A stretch of 34,692 nucleotides of DNA from a virus (IMGVR_UViG_3300021197_000674:1-34692), one strand, 5' to 3'. Counted from the first letter of the stretch, positions 14,434 to 23,271 are shown. Notes: generated by a model from the sequence alone, not told the origin. Made by a program: numbers and translations.

Positions 14434-15417
14434 ATGGCTACAACTACTTCAATTACAACAACTTATGCTGGTGAATTTGCAGGACAATACGTTGCTGCAG
14501 CTTTACTAGAAGCTAATACCCTTGCAAAAGGTGGTATTACAATCAAACCAAACGTTAAATTCAAAGAGGTGCTAAAGAAAGTATCTGTTGATGACATCGT
14601 AAAAGACGCATCTTGTGACTTTGACGCTACATCTACTTTGACTTTAACTGAGAAAATCCTTACTCCTGAAGAGCAGCAAGTAAACTTACAAATCTGTAAG
14701 AAAGACTTTGCTTCTGACTGGGAAGCTGTACAGATGGGCTACTCTGCTTATCACAATGTACCACCTAGCTTTGCTGACTTTATCTTAGGACACATTGCCG
14801 CTAAAGTAGCAGAGCGTACTGAGAAGTCTATCTGGGCTGGATCAACTGCTACAAATGGACAATTCGATGGATTCTCTACTTTGTTAGCTGCTGACGCTGA
14901 CCTACCTGCTGCACAAGAAGTTGCAGGAGCTACTATCACATCTTCTAACGTTATTGCAGAATTAGGGAAAATCGTTGACGCTATTCCAGACGCTTTATAC
15001 GGAGCTGAAGACCTTTACATCTACGTTTCTCAGAACATCGCTAGAGCTTACATTAGAGCGCTAGGAGGATTTGCAGCAGTACAAAATGCAGCAGCAGATG
15101 AAAACGTAGGTTCTATCGGAGCTAACGGTATTGGTGGACAAGGTACAATGTGGTACCAGAACGGTGGATTAGAAATCGATGGTGTAAAAATCTTTGTTGC
15201 TAACGGATTAGCAAGCAATGACGCTATCGCCACTACTAAATCTAACTTATTCTTCGGAACAGGCTTAATCGCTGACCACAACGAAGTTAAATTGCTAGAT
15301 ATGGCTGACCTAGACGGAAGTCAAAATGCTCGTATCGTTATGCGATTTACAGCAGGTGTACAGTACGCTAACGTTGAAGATATCGTAACATACGGTATTC
15401 CAAACACAGCTAACTAA
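14434..15417 (+). CDS. Major capsid protein (HK97-fold type)
   Basis: A 327-aa protein directly after the scaffold gene. Features include the N-terminal Thr-rich arm, the segment KFKEVLKKVSVDDIVKD, TEKSIWAGSTATNGQFDG around residues 129-146 and a long central helix (ASVIAELGKIVDAIPDAL-type), ending FTAGVQYANVEDIVTYG, which matches the P-domain/A-domain order of Bacteroidota phage capsids. Codons are notably biased (frequent GCT, TCT, GAC, AAC), as expected for a highly expressed gene. A terminator follows at 15439-15476. Confidence 0.8.
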   Translation: MATTTSITTTYAGEFAGQYVAAALLEANTLAKGGITIKPNVKFKEVLKKVSVDDIVKDASCDFDATSTLTLTEKILTPEEQQVNLQICKKDFASDWEAVQMGYSAYHNVPPSFADFILGHIAAKVAERTEKSIWAGSTATNGQFDGFSTLLAADADLPAAQEVAGATITSSNVIAELGKIVDAIPDALYGAEDLYIYVSQNIARAYIRALGGFAAVQNAAADENVGSIGANGIGGQGTMWYQNGGLEIDGVKIFVANGLASNDAIATTKSNLFFGTGLIADHNEVKLLDMADLDGSQNARIVMRFTAGVQYANVEDIVTYGIPNTAN

Positions 15418-15438
15418 GAATAAACAATAATTCAGAAC

Positions 15439-15476
15439 AAAGGGTGGGTGAGCATAGAGCCTACCTACCCTTTTTT
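15439..15476 (+). terminator. Intrinsic terminator after the capsid gene
   Basis: AAAGGGTGGGT (15439-15449) pairs with ACCTACCCTTT (15463-15473) with one G-T pair, and the T run continues to 15476. Read-through must occur to reach later genes unless other promoters exist, so it probably tunes capsid abundance. Confidence 0.8.
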
Positions 15477-15494
15477 CATTAAACAAAAAAAACT

Positions 15495-16070
15495 ATGGCT
15501 TGTAATTTAACTAGATCTCGTGCTGAAGCGTGTAAAGACACGGTAGCAGGAATCAAAAAAATATATTTCGCAGACTTTGGTACATTAGGGACGGTAACGT
15601 TGACTAATGACGAAGTGACCGATATGACTGGAGGTAGCTCTAACGAACTAACTCTATTCACATATGAGGTTAAAGGGAACAACTCATTTGAAACTACCAT
15701 TAACGCATCTCGTGAGAATGGTACTGTATTTTATGAGCAGACTCTAAACGTAACCTTAAAGAAACTAACTAAGGAAGACAATAAAGAATTGAAATTATTG
15801 GCCGCAGGAAGACCTCACGTCTTTGTTGTTGACCAGAATGACAATGTATTCTTAATGGGTAAGGAGAATGGTGCTGACGTAACTGCTGGTACTGTTTCTA
15901 CTGGAAACGCTCTAGGAGACTTTAACGGTTACAACCTAACCTTTACTGCTCAGGAAGTTTCTCCACCAAACTTTGTTGAGGTTGACGTTACTGAAGCTAA
16001 ATTCCCAGTAAGTGAAATGGGCACTTTAGATCAAACGGCTGTAACTATTGGCGCCCCAACCGCTGTATAG
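15495..16070 (+). CDS. Probable major tail tube protein (191 aa)
   Basis: It begins MACNLTRSRAEACKDTVAGI, a start I recognise from an abundant structural protein of Bacteroidota siphophages, and continues beta-rich (FETTINASRENGTVFYEQTL). The C-terminal half has FNGYNLTFTAQEVSPPNFVE, resembling the last strands of tube proteins. The gene is enclosed by terminators before and after, which fits separate control of an abundant protein. A capsid decoration protein is the main alternative, since it lies in the head block. Confidence 0.55.
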   Translation: MACNLTRSRAEACKDTVAGIKKIYFADFGTLGTVTLTNDEVTDMTGGSSNELTLFTYEVKGNNSFETTINASRENGTVFYEQTLNVTLKKLTKEDNKELKLLAAGRPHVFVVDQNDNVFLMGKENGADVTAGTVSTGNALGDFNGYNLTFTAQEVSPPNFVEVDVTEAKFPVSEMGTLDQTAVTIGAPTAV

Positions 16071-16090
16071 TATTAGTTGATTTTATAAGA

Positions 16091-16120
16091 AAAGGGTGTG
16101 CATTTGTACGCCCTTTTTTT
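16091..16120 (+). terminator. Intrinsic terminator after the tube-like gene
   Basis: AAAGGGTGTGC (16091-16101) pairs with GTACGCCCTTT (16106-16116) including two G-T pairs, loop ATTT, followed by T to 16120. Confidence 0.85.
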
Positions 16121-16147
16121 GTATCTTTAGAACAGAATATACGTTTT
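16118..16147 (+). promoter_or_regulatory. Possible promoter P6 before the portal pair
   Basis: TTTG at 16118-16121, formed by the end of the terminator T tract, is followed after 18 bases by TACGTTTT (16140-16147), one base off TAnnTTTG. It would start transcription about 10 bases before the ATG at 16161 and restore transcription after the terminator. The -7 mismatch keeps confidence low. Confidence 0.4.
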
Positions 16148-16160
16148 TAGTTATTTGTCT

Positions 16161-16496
16161 ATGCACATATTAACGACTTCAACGAACACTCAGTCATTAA
16201 GGATTATACCTAGAAGGGATACTGATAGTCCATTATTTACCCTGACTGATAAAACCAAAAGAACTACAGAGACTATATCTGTAACTAAAACTACTGACGG
16301 AAGCTTTATGGTGCTTTCTGCTAGCTTTTCCCTTAAGGAAGGTAGTCAATACTCATTTAGAGTAAAGGAAGGCTCTGATGAGCTTTATAGAGGCTTAATC
16401 TTCTGCACAGACCAAACGGACTTAGATAAGTTCTTTATCAATAAAGATGAATATGTATCTCAAACAGGATACGATAATGACTTTGTAATATTATAA
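16161..16496 (+). CDS. Small structural protein upstream of the portal (111 aa)
   Basis: The ATG at 16161 (MHILTTSTNTQSLRIIPRR) is preferred to an in-frame TTG at 16155. The protein is beta-rich, with SFSLKEGSQYSFRVKEG in the middle and DKFFINKDEYVSQ then YDNDFVIL at the end; this pattern is common in Bacteroidota phages beside portal or neck genes. Its last base is the first base of the portal gene. The precise role is unknown. Confidence 0.55.
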   Translation: MHILTTSTNTQSLRIIPRRDTDSPLFTLTDKTKRTTETISVTKTTDGSFMVLSASFSLKEGSQYSFRVKEGSDELYRGLIFCTDQTDLDKFFINKDEYVSQTGYDNDFVIL

Positions 16497-17707
16497 TGGA
16501 AGAAAATAAGAAAGACCAGAACCAGACTTCTGTTCACGTACTAAGAATGTCCTCGTACACAGCACCTCCAGTAATAGAGAATGCTAGGAATGAATGGATA
16601 GAGTATGGTGAAGATAACAATTATTTCCAGTACCTAATAGATAGGTATAACGGATCGCCAACAAACAATGCTGCCGTCAACGGTATTTCAGAGATGATAT
16701 ACGGAAGAGGCTTAGAGGCCACTAATAGCGAAGAGAGTCCAGAGGCTTATGCTGCAATGCGTGAGCTATTCCAAAAGGACTGTATGAAAAAGGTTTGCTA
16801 TGACTATAAGATGATGGGTCAGGCAGCCTTACAGGTTATATACAGTAAAGACCACTCTAGAATCGTACAGGTAGAGCATATTCCGATTGAAACACTTAGG
16901 GCTGAGAAAGCAACATTAGGTAATGTACAGGCTTATTTCTATCACCCAAACTGGCAGGAGATGCAAAGAGATGAGAAGCCTAAGCGTATATCTGCTTTCG
17001 GAACATCTAAGGATGGAATAGAGATTATGTACATTCGCCCATATAAAGCTGGATTTTATTACTATTCTCCTGTAGATTATCAGGGAGGGTTGCAGTATGC
17101 TGAACTAGAAGAAGAGATCGCCAACTATCATATAAACAATATACAGAACGGTTTACAGCCTAGTATGTTGATTAACTTCAATAACGGTACGCCGTCAAAG
17201 GAGCAGAGAGATGATATAGAAAGGGCCATCTATGAGAAGTTCTCAGGGACATCTAATGCAGGTAGATTTATTTTGGCGTTCAACGATAGTAAAGAATTAG
17301 CAGCGTCTATAGAACCTGTAACACTAAACGATGCTCACCAACAGTACCAGTTCCTTTCGGATGAAAGTATGAAGAAGGTAATGGTGTCTCACCGTATTGT
17401 ATCGCCAATGTTAGTAGGGATAAAGGATAACTCTGGATTAGGTAATAACGCTCAGGAATTAGAGACTGCATCCTTACTTATGGATAATACAGTTATCCGT
17501 CCTATGCAGGTTACTATCATAGACTGTCTAGAGAAAATACTAGACTACAATGAGATTGATTTAGACCTATACTTCCAGACCCTACAGCCTTTAGAATTTA
17601 CTGATCTAACTAATGCGCTAACCGATGCTGAGGTTGAGAAGGAAACTGGTGTAAAGCCATCACAGGTACAAAGAGAAGAGGAGATTAACGAAGAAACAGA
17701 AGGATAA
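16496..17707 (+). CDS. Portal protein
   Basis: A 403-aa protein. The N-terminal half includes WIEYGEDNNYFQYLIDRYN and SPTNNAAVNGISEMIYGRG, typical of portal wing and clip segments in Bacteroidota phages; the middle has KAGFYYYSPVDYQGGLQYAE; the C-terminal half shows RFILAFNDSKE and SPMLVGIKDNSGLGNNAQEL, the crown-stem block of portals. The tail is acidic (REEEINEETEG). It forms the dodecameric DNA gate and docking site of terminase. Unusually, it lies about 15 kb away from the terminase genes. Confidence 0.8.
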   Translation: MEENKKDQNQTSVHVLRMSSYTAPPVIENARNEWIEYGEDNNYFQYLIDRYNGSPTNNAAVNGISEMIYGRGLEATNSEESPEAYAAMRELFQKDCMKKVCYDYKMMGQAALQVIYSKDHSRIVQVEHIPIETLRAEKATLGNVQAYFYHPNWQEMQRDEKPKRISAFGTSKDGIEIMYIRPYKAGFYYYSPVDYQGGLQYAELEEEIANYHINNIQNGLQPSMLINFNNGTPSKEQRDDIERAIYEKFSGTSNAGRFILAFNDSKELAASIEPVTLNDAHQQYQFLSDESMKKVMVSHRIVSPMLVGIKDNSGLGNNAQELETASLLMDNTVIRPMQVTIIDCLEKILDYNEIDLDLYFQTLQPLEFTDLTNALTDAEVEKETGVKPSQVQREEEINEETEG

Positions 17708-18210
17708 TGGCTACAGCACTTTTTATAAAAAGAGACGATTTAGTTAAAAATACTGCGCTAAGTGGGAATGTAGATACAGATAAATTTATACATTTCATAA
17801 AGCTAGCTCAGGAGATACACATTAGAAATTATTTAGGTAGTGATCTTTACGATAAGATTAGCGCAGATATAATTGCAAACACTTTGACTGGGGATTACCT
17901 AACTCTAGTTAATGACTATATTCAGGATATGCTTATTCACTATGCTATGGCGGAATATCTACCATTTGCAGCGTACACTATATCTAATGGCGGTGTACAT
18001 AAACATAGTAGTGAAAGCAGTCAAATAGCTGGTAAAAGCGAGATAGATCAGTTAATCGCCAAAGAAAGGGATTATGCCGACTATTACACTAACAGATTTA
18101 TCGACTATATGAGTTTCAATGCTGGAAGTAAATTCCCCGAATACTTTAGCAATAATAACGAGGAAATATACCCAGATAAAGAAGTAACGTTTAATGGATG
18201 GAATCTTTGA
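17707..18210 (+). CDS. Head-tail adaptor candidate (DUF6712-like)
   Basis: A 167-aa helical protein starting MATALFIKRDDLVKNTALSG and containing KFIHFIKLAQEIHIRNYLGS and DYIQDMLIHYAMAEYLPFAA. This helix pattern matches the head-tail connector type common after portal genes in Bacteroidota phages (DUF6712-like, by memory). It ends with a Tyr/Asn-rich segment. It shares its first base with the portal stop. Confidence 0.65.
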   Translation: MATALFIKRDDLVKNTALSGNVDTDKFIHFIKLAQEIHIRNYLGSDLYDKISADIIANTLTGDYLTLVNDYIQDMLIHYAMAEYLPFAAYTISNGGVHKHSSESSQIAGKSEIDQLIAKERDYADYYTNRFIDYMSFNAGSKFPEYFSNNNEEIYPDKEVTFNGWNL

Positions 18211-18323
18211 GAAAGAGAAAAAAAACTGGTCAATATAAACCAAAACAAAAGAACGAAGTAAAGCTTTCTAGTTATATTAGAAAGGAAAAATATGAGCTGG
18301 GGAAAAATATACGAAACGACTAG
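18207..18323 (+). CDS. Very small basic protein with a TTG start (38 aa)
   Basis: The TTG at 18207 overlaps the preceding stop (TTGA) and opens a frame rich in Lys/Arg (RKRKKTGQYKPKQKNEVKL) that ends at 18323, overlapping the next gene by 32 bases. The 81-base gap between 18210 and 18292 would otherwise be empty. The unusual start codon makes this uncertain. Confidence 0.35.
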   Translation: MRKRKKTGQYKPKQKNEVKLSSYIRKEKYELGKNIRND

Positions 18324-18453
18324 TTGGGGGGAGATAGTTTCCTATATTCATATAGGATTCAATAAGGCAGCAGCCTTAGCAACATTAGCGATAACATTAT
18401 TAATTGATAACGCTAATATATTTATAGATAGCATAACAAATAGATTAAACTAA
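18292..18453 (+). CDS. Small protein with MSWGKIYE start (53 aa)
   Basis: The product MSWGKIYETTSWGEIVSYIH and its tail (NIFIDSITNRLN) flank a hydrophobic stretch (FNKAAALATLAITLLI). The MSWGKIYE start is familiar from small proteins between adaptor and fibre genes of flavophages. It ends one base before the fibre gene start. The function is unknown; a membrane-associated or structural peptide is possible. Confidence 0.6.
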   Translation: MSWGKIYETTSWGEIVSYIHIGFNKAAALATLAITLLIDNANIFIDSITNRLN

Positions 18454-18454
18454 T

Positions 18455-19393
18455 ATGGCAACAAATCAACAAAACATCAATATCGGAAGTGCGGATAACG
18501 CAAATGACGGTGATGTATTAAGAGCAGCATTTCGCAAAGTACGAAAGATGTTCGCTGAAATCTATGGCGATACTGACGCTGAGAACTTAACTGATACCGA
18601 AACAGTACCAGCAACTAGTTTTGATACTCACATTACTGAGAAGATTGAGGATACTGTAGGCGCTATGTTTGCAGGAGGTACTCAAACAAACGTAACGGTA
18701 ACTTATGATGATACAGATGGGTCTATTGATCTAAACGTAGCTGCCGACATCACAGACATCAATACAGCATCAGATTCTGGTTTAGCTGGAGGTGTAAATG
18801 ATGGAGATGCAACACTAACATTAGACCTAAACAACCTTGCGGCAGCCACAGTAAACGTAGCTAACGATAGTATTGGTATTATAGATGCTAGTGCTGGTAA
18901 CGTATCTAGGAAAGAATCTATTGCAGATGTTATGTCTGCTGTGGCAGGAACTGGAATTACCGCTACCAACGGTGTGCTGAATGCTTCTGCAGTAACCAAC
19001 GCAACCCATACAGGAGATGTTACAGGCTCAACGGCTTTAACAATAGCAAATGATGTTATTGACTACGATAAACTAGCGGGAGAATTTACCACCTCTAGTG
19101 CGTTAACAGCGGCAGCAGATTTAGATATAGATTTTAGTTCGGCAGCCGTATTTACATTCACTTCTTCTATAGCGGTTGAATTAGAATTTACAAACGCAGA
19201 GATAGGGCAGGTAAAAACAATTGTCGTAACAGATTCAGGAGGAACATCTTCCTTAGCTTTTGACTCAACTACTAACACATCCGTAACACTAAACGGAACT
19301 TATTCAGCAACGGCAGGAGCGGTAAACTATATCCAAGCGCAATGTATCGCAGCGAATAGCTTTATTTTAACAATTTCACAAGTAGCATCATAA
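18455..19393 (+). CDS. Fibre protein with conserved N-terminal attachment module (312 aa)
   Basis: Residues about 8-40 (INIGSADNANDGDVLRAAFR, KVRKMFAEIYGD) match the attachment module found at the start of many phage head or tail fibres. The rest is Ala/Thr/Asp-rich and repetitive in style (LNNLAAATVNVANDSIGI), ending in a short beta domain (ATAGAVNYIQAQCIAANSFI), as expected for a trimeric fibre shaft and tip. It is followed at once by another appendage gene. Confidence 0.6.
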   Translation: MATNQQNINIGSADNANDGDVLRAAFRKVRKMFAEIYGDTDAENLTDTETVPATSFDTHITEKIEDTVGAMFAGGTQTNVTVTYDDTDGSIDLNVAADITDINTASDSGLAGGVNDGDATLTLDLNNLAAATVNVANDSIGIIDASAGNVSRKESIADVMSAVAGTGITATNGVLNASAVTNATHTGDVTGSTALTIANDVIDYDKLAGEFTTSSALTAAADLDIDFSSAAVFTFTSSIAVELEFTNAEIGQVKTIVVTDSGGTSSLAFDSTTNTSVTLNGTYSATAGAVNYIQAQCIAANSFILTISQVAS

Positions 19394-19905
19394 TGAAAGC
19401 AAGATTAGAAGCAGGAAAAGTAGTAAAGTACTCACAGATTCCACAATCATTTAAGGCAGGTTCAAAATTAATATTAGGAGGTGGAAGAAACCTACCTACA
19501 GCTAAGCTAGAAGAATACGGATTCTTTGACGTTATTACACCAACATACGATTCAGTAACAGAAGTTATTTATAACCTACACTTTGATAACGCTTATCCTA
19601 GTCCTACGCCTGAAGATGCAAGTGCTACTAGGGAAGTGTTCGTTTACGACAAGAAGAATAAGACTATTTCGGAAACAGTAGCGGAACTAAAAACAAAGCG
19701 CATAGACGAACTTAAAAAACTCGCCTATGATAAACTAGCTTCTACCGACTGGTATGCCATTAGAAAGGCTGAAAATGATACTGCCATCCCTGCTAGTGTG
19801 GTAACGGAGCGAAGTGGGATTAGAACAAGCGTAACAACTAAAGAAGGTGAGATTAACGCACTCACTACAAAGGCTTCTATATTGAAGTACGATATTAACT
19901 TCTAA
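19393..19905 (+). CDS. Fibre-associated or fibre assembly protein (170 aa)
   Basis: The N-terminal half (KVVKYSQIPQSFKAGSKLIL) is beta-rich; the C-terminal half (LKTKRIDELKKLAYDKLAST, DWYAIRKAENDTAIPASV) has the Asp-Trp helix-turn pattern of tail-fibre assembly proteins. It lies between two fibre genes, sharing the first base with the stop of the first. The role is inferred from that pattern and position. Confidence 0.5.
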   Translation: MKARLEAGKVVKYSQIPQSFKAGSKLILGGGRNLPTAKLEEYGFFDVITPTYDSVTEVIYNLHFDNAYPSPTPEDASATREVFVYDKKNKTISETVAELKTKRIDELKKLAYDKLASTDWYAIRKAENDTAIPASVVTERSGIRTSVTTKEGEINALTTKASILKYDINF

Positions 19906-19914
19906 ATCCCTTAT

Positions 19915-22434
19915 ATGGCGATTAACGAAAGACTTATAGATACAGAAGTAGCCGCAGCAGGTAACGGTGGTGGTGGTAACGGTGGTGGTGGAACTGGAAA
20001 TCAAGAAGAGGGCTTAATACTTCATTTAGATGCCAATGATGTAGATAGTTACGATGGAGATGGTTCAGAATGGGTTGATATAACTAACCACGAATATACA
20101 CCTGCTACTAATGTATCAGAACATTTTAATACTATTATATGGGACGGAGACGGCTCAACAGATAGAGATATTACAGGCGTAGGTTTTGCCCCTGACCTTG
20201 TATGGATTAAAAGATATGCGCCATCTTATGGAGGACTAAGAGACCATAGATTATTTGATACATTAAGGGGGGCAGGGAAAGTTATTTATAGCTCTGGTAC
20301 ATTTGCGGAGACTACACCAACAAATGAGTTAAATGGATTTTTGCCTGATGGCTTTAACGTAGGCAATAGTGATGCCGTAAATGCAAATATTTATGGCGTG
20401 GAAAAATACGTTGCTTGGTGCTTTAAAGCAGGTGGTGCGCCTACTGCAACTAACACGCTAACTAATGGCACTATGTCGGACAATAGTGTATCTATTGATG
20501 GGGAATTAAAAACATCTTATTCTATAACAGATGCTACTTTATATCCTAAAAAAATATCTGCGAATACAAAGTTAGGTTTTAGTACGGTTTTATTTACAGG
20601 TACAGGAGATTCAAATAACAAAGTACCTCACGGTTTAGGTGTAGCTCCCGAATTAATAATATACAAAAATATTGATGCTGCTAAAAGTTGGGTTGTAGGA
20701 ACTGATGGTATTGGGTGGAGCAATACTTTAAAGTTAGATGACACTACTGCTTTAGGAGATAGAGCATATTTTGACGATGTTACACCAACATCTAATGTAT
20801 TTGAAATATATAATGGTCAAGCCAGTACTGCTAATGATTCAGGAAGTGATTTTATAGCCTACTGCTTCGCTTCTAAAAGAGGTGTAAGTAAAGTAGGTAG
20901 TTTTACTGGTACTGGTGCAGCAGGGAATAAAGTTTATACTGGTTTTGAACCTGCTTTTATTTTAACTAAGAGGTCTTCATCTAGTGGTGCAGGTTGGACT
21001 ATTATAGATAACAAAAGAAGTACTGATTCTGATAAGAATGACTACCTTTACGCTAATACTAGTGGTGCAGAAGCAACTTCTTCTAGTGGAATAACATTTA
21101 ACAGAGATGGGTTTACTTTTAATGGCTCATCTTTTAATACAAGTGGCCAACAACATATTTACTACGCAGTAGCTAAAAGCACTAACGAAACCGATTTAAT
21201 AGACGATACAGATTTAGAATTACATTTAGATGCTGACAGCTTCCCTGAAAAAGGAGAAAGCGGATACAGTAATACACCGAGTACTTGGACTGCTTTAACT
21301 GGTAGTAACGGAACAATTAGCGGTGCTGTATTTGATAGTGAATTAGGCAATTGGTTAGATTTTGATGGAAGTAATGATTCTGTTTCCGTACCTCACGATG
21401 TAGCCTTTAATTCTAGTACAGATATATCATTTGAAGTTTGGGTGAATAGAGATGGTACAACAGAAGATACTATAATAAGCAAAGGTACAGGAGGAAGCAC
21501 TAACTACTTCTTTATTTACAATCCTTCGAATGGATATTACTACTACAATTACGTTTCTGGGGGCGGTGTCAAAACAGGTACATCGGGTTTGTCCACAGGG
21601 AAATGGGAACACGTTGTTTTATCAATAGATGGTAGCGGAAATAAAAAAATATACGTTAATGGAGAAGATAAATCTACAGCAATTGGTAGTGTAGGCACTA
21701 CCGATACAACAGATACAGGTGCTTTGAATATAGGTGGAGCAAATGGATATACGGCAACAGCTCTAGCTGGTTTCGGTGGTAAAATAGGGCAATTCAGAAT
21801 ATACGGTTCAGCCCTAACCCAAGACCAAGTACGCCAAAACTTCAACTTCACTAAGAACGATTATCCTAATGGGAATAACTTTACAAAGTCAGGAGATGTT
21901 AGTTGGAACTCTAACGGATACTTTGATTTTGATGGTGTTAACGATAGATTTAACGCTATAAGTTTTAAAGGACGCCCAATCCAATCTTGGGCATTATGGA
22001 TTAATCCCGATTCGGTAAGCACTAGATATACCATTTTAACCACATACCCTACGGGTACGATTGGAAAGGGTGGAATGTATATTGAACTAAGAGATGATGC
22101 TAAAATAGAAGCAGGTTTAAGAACTGAAAGTGGAAGCACAAGCAGCGTTAATTCTACGACAACATTGTCTGCTAACCAATGGCAGCACATAGTAGTTACT
22201 TCGGATGGAACCGATTTGACAATATATATAAATAGTGTAGAAAGAGGTTCAACTAGCGCGTCTGTTACAACTTTCCAAGACAGCCTTATAGCTCCACTTG
22301 GGATAGGCTATGAGATAAGAAATGTAAGAAATTATTTCAATGGTCAGATGTCAGATATTAAGGTATATGATAAGGCTTTAACACAAGGCGAAATAGATGC
22401 CCAGTTTGCGATAAAACAAACCGACATAGGATAA
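19915..22434 (+). CDS. Receptor-binding protein with two LamG-like domains and a DUF7483-like domain (839 aa)
   Basis: Residues 1-15 form a short anchor, followed by a Gly/Asn linker (GNGGGGNGGGGTGN, about 16-29). A LamG-type strand (LILHLDANDVDSYDGDGSEW) then leads into a domain with FAPDLVWIKRYAPSYGGLRD and VAPELIIYKNIDAAKSWVVG, typical of marine phage fibres (DUF7483-like). Two concanavalin-like domains follow: about 425-640 (LDFDGSNDSVSVPHDVAFNS to GQFRIYGSALTQDQVRQNF) and 655-835 (FDFDGVNDRFNAISFKGRPI to DIKVYDKALTQGEIDAQF). Such domains bind sugars, so it probably recognises host surface polysaccharide. Confidence 0.75.
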   Translation: MAINERLIDTEVAAAGNGGGGNGGGGTGNQEEGLILHLDANDVDSYDGDGSEWVDITNHEYTPATNVSEHFNTIIWDGDGSTDRDITGVGFAPDLVWIKRYAPSYGGLRDHRLFDTLRGAGKVIYSSGTFAETTPTNELNGFLPDGFNVGNSDAVNANIYGVEKYVAWCFKAGGAPTATNTLTNGTMSDNSVSIDGELKTSYSITDATLYPKKISANTKLGFSTVLFTGTGDSNNKVPHGLGVAPELIIYKNIDAAKSWVVGTDGIGWSNTLKLDDTTALGDRAYFDDVTPTSNVFEIYNGQASTANDSGSDFIAYCFASKRGVSKVGSFTGTGAAGNKVYTGFEPAFILTKRSSSSGAGWTIIDNKRSTDSDKNDYLYANTSGAEATSSSGITFNRDGFTFNGSSFNTSGQQHIYYAVAKSTNETDLIDDTDLELHLDADSFPEKGESGYSNTPSTWTALTGSNGTISGAVFDSELGNWLDFDGSNDSVSVPHDVAFNSSTDISFEVWVNRDGTTEDTIISKGTGGSTNYFFIYNPSNGYYYYNYVSGGGVKTGTSGLSTGKWEHVVLSIDGSGNKKIYVNGEDKSTAIGSVGTTDTTDTGALNIGGANGYTATALAGFGGKIGQFRIYGSALTQDQVRQNFNFTKNDYPNGNNFTKSGDVSWNSNGYFDFDGVNDRFNAISFKGRPIQSWALWINPDSVSTRYTILTTYPTGTIGKGGMYIELRDDAKIEAGLRTESGSTSSVNSTTTLSANQWQHIVVTSDGTDLTIYINSVERGSTSASVTTFQDSLIAPLGIGYEIRNVRNYFNGQMSDIKVYDKALTQGEIDAQFAIKQTDIG
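19960..19989 (+). repeat. Tandem 15-bp repeat encoding the Gly linker
   Basis: GGTAACGGTGGTGGT occurs twice in tandem and in frame, coding GNGGG twice. Copy-number change would alter linker length without shifting the frame. Confidence 0.7.
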
Positions 22435-22574
22435 TGGAAAACTTAAAGATATACGGATTGAATATAGGAGCGTTAGCATTTAGCTTAACAGAAATTAACC
22501 CCATATTGCAGACCGTTGTCTTGGTCTTAACAATAGCATATACAATAACTAAAATCTACAGAGAGATAAAATGA
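22434..22574 (+). CDS. Small membrane protein, possible holin component (46 aa)
   Basis: MENLKIYGLNIGALAFSLTE is followed by a hydrophobic segment (PILQTVVLVLTIAYTI, residues about 24-39) and a basic tail (KIYREIK). It overlaps genes on both sides by 1 and 4 bases. Similar small membrane proteins precede the lysis genes in Bacteroidota phages. A holin or holin-regulator role is plausible by position. Confidence 0.6.
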   Translation: MENLKIYGLNIGALAFSLTEINPILQTVVLVLTIAYTITKIYREIK

Positions 22575-22915
22575 AAAAGAAAGACTTAATACATTATTCG
22601 GGAGCTGCAGGTATATTTATACTGGTAATTTTATTACTGTTGTACCTAGCTAACAATTCTATTCCTAAAGAAAACAAGGATATTATTGTGTCTATTGTCG
22701 GAATGATAGTAGGTAGTCTTTCAGTTGTAATCTACGCTATCATTGGGCGAAACCCTGACGAGGTAAACAAATTGCAAAGCAAAGTAGAAAGCCAACAGAA
22801 ACACATTGACACTTTAGTAGAACAAAAGGATGCTTATGAGGCACAAATGATTACCTTGCAGAAAGAAATAATTTCGGCAGGTAGTGAAGCCTTTAAGTCG
22901 ATACTAAAAAAATAA
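22571..22915 (+). CDS. Membrane protein with coiled-coil tail, holin/spanin-like (114 aa)
   Basis: Two hydrophobic segments (GIFILVILLLLYLA, about 14-27, and IIVSIVGMIVGSLSVVIYAI, about 38-57) are followed by a charged coiled coil (VNKLQSKVESQQKHIDTLVE). It lies two bases before the M15 peptidase gene. The topology fits a lysis-module membrane protein; the order does not decide between holin and spanin-type functions. Confidence 0.6.
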   Translation: MKKKDLIHYSGAAGIFILVILLLLYLANNSIPKENKDIIVSIVGMIVGSLSVVIYAIIGRNPDEVNKLQSKVESQQKHIDTLVEQKDAYEAQMITLQKEIISAGSEAFKSILKK

Positions 22916-22917
22916 AT

Positions 22918-23271
22918 ATGTTACATTTTGAAATATCTGAATTTGATTCGCCAGATGAAACTGGCAGTGGTAAAAAGATGCAAAACTCAACCCTACAAAT
23001 GCTTGACGATGCTCGTGCTATTGCTGGGATTCCTTTTAAGATTAACTCAGGGTTCAGAACAAAAGAACACAATGCCTATGTTGGCGGAAGTAGAGATAGT
23101 TCCCACTGCTACGGCTACGCAGTCGACATACACTGTACCGACTCAAGAAGCAGGGGTGCTATTATTAAGTCCTTACAGGTTGCAGGCTTTAATAGATTCG
23201 GTATCGCAAAGACGTTTATTCATACCGACAACGATCCAGAAAAAGACCCAGACGTTTATTGGGTTTACTAA
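22918..23271 (+). CDS. Endolysin, peptidase M15 family (117 aa)
   Basis: The M15_3-type motifs are clear: SGFRT at 44-48, SSHCYGYAVDIH with H63 and D70, and FIHTDND with H102, giving the His-Asp-His zinc site. It hydrolyses peptide bonds in peptidoglycan (D-Ala-D-Ala carboxypeptidase or L-Ala-D-Glu endopeptidase type). No signal peptide is present, so release depends on the neighbouring membrane proteins. Length is that of a single catalytic domain with no binding domain. Confidence 0.85.
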   Translation: MLHFEISEFDSPDETGSGKKMQNSTLQMLDDARAIAGIPFKINSGFRTKEHNAYVGGSRDSSHCYGYAVDIHCTDSRSRGAIIKSLQVAGFNRFGIAKTFIHTDNDPEKDPDVYWVY

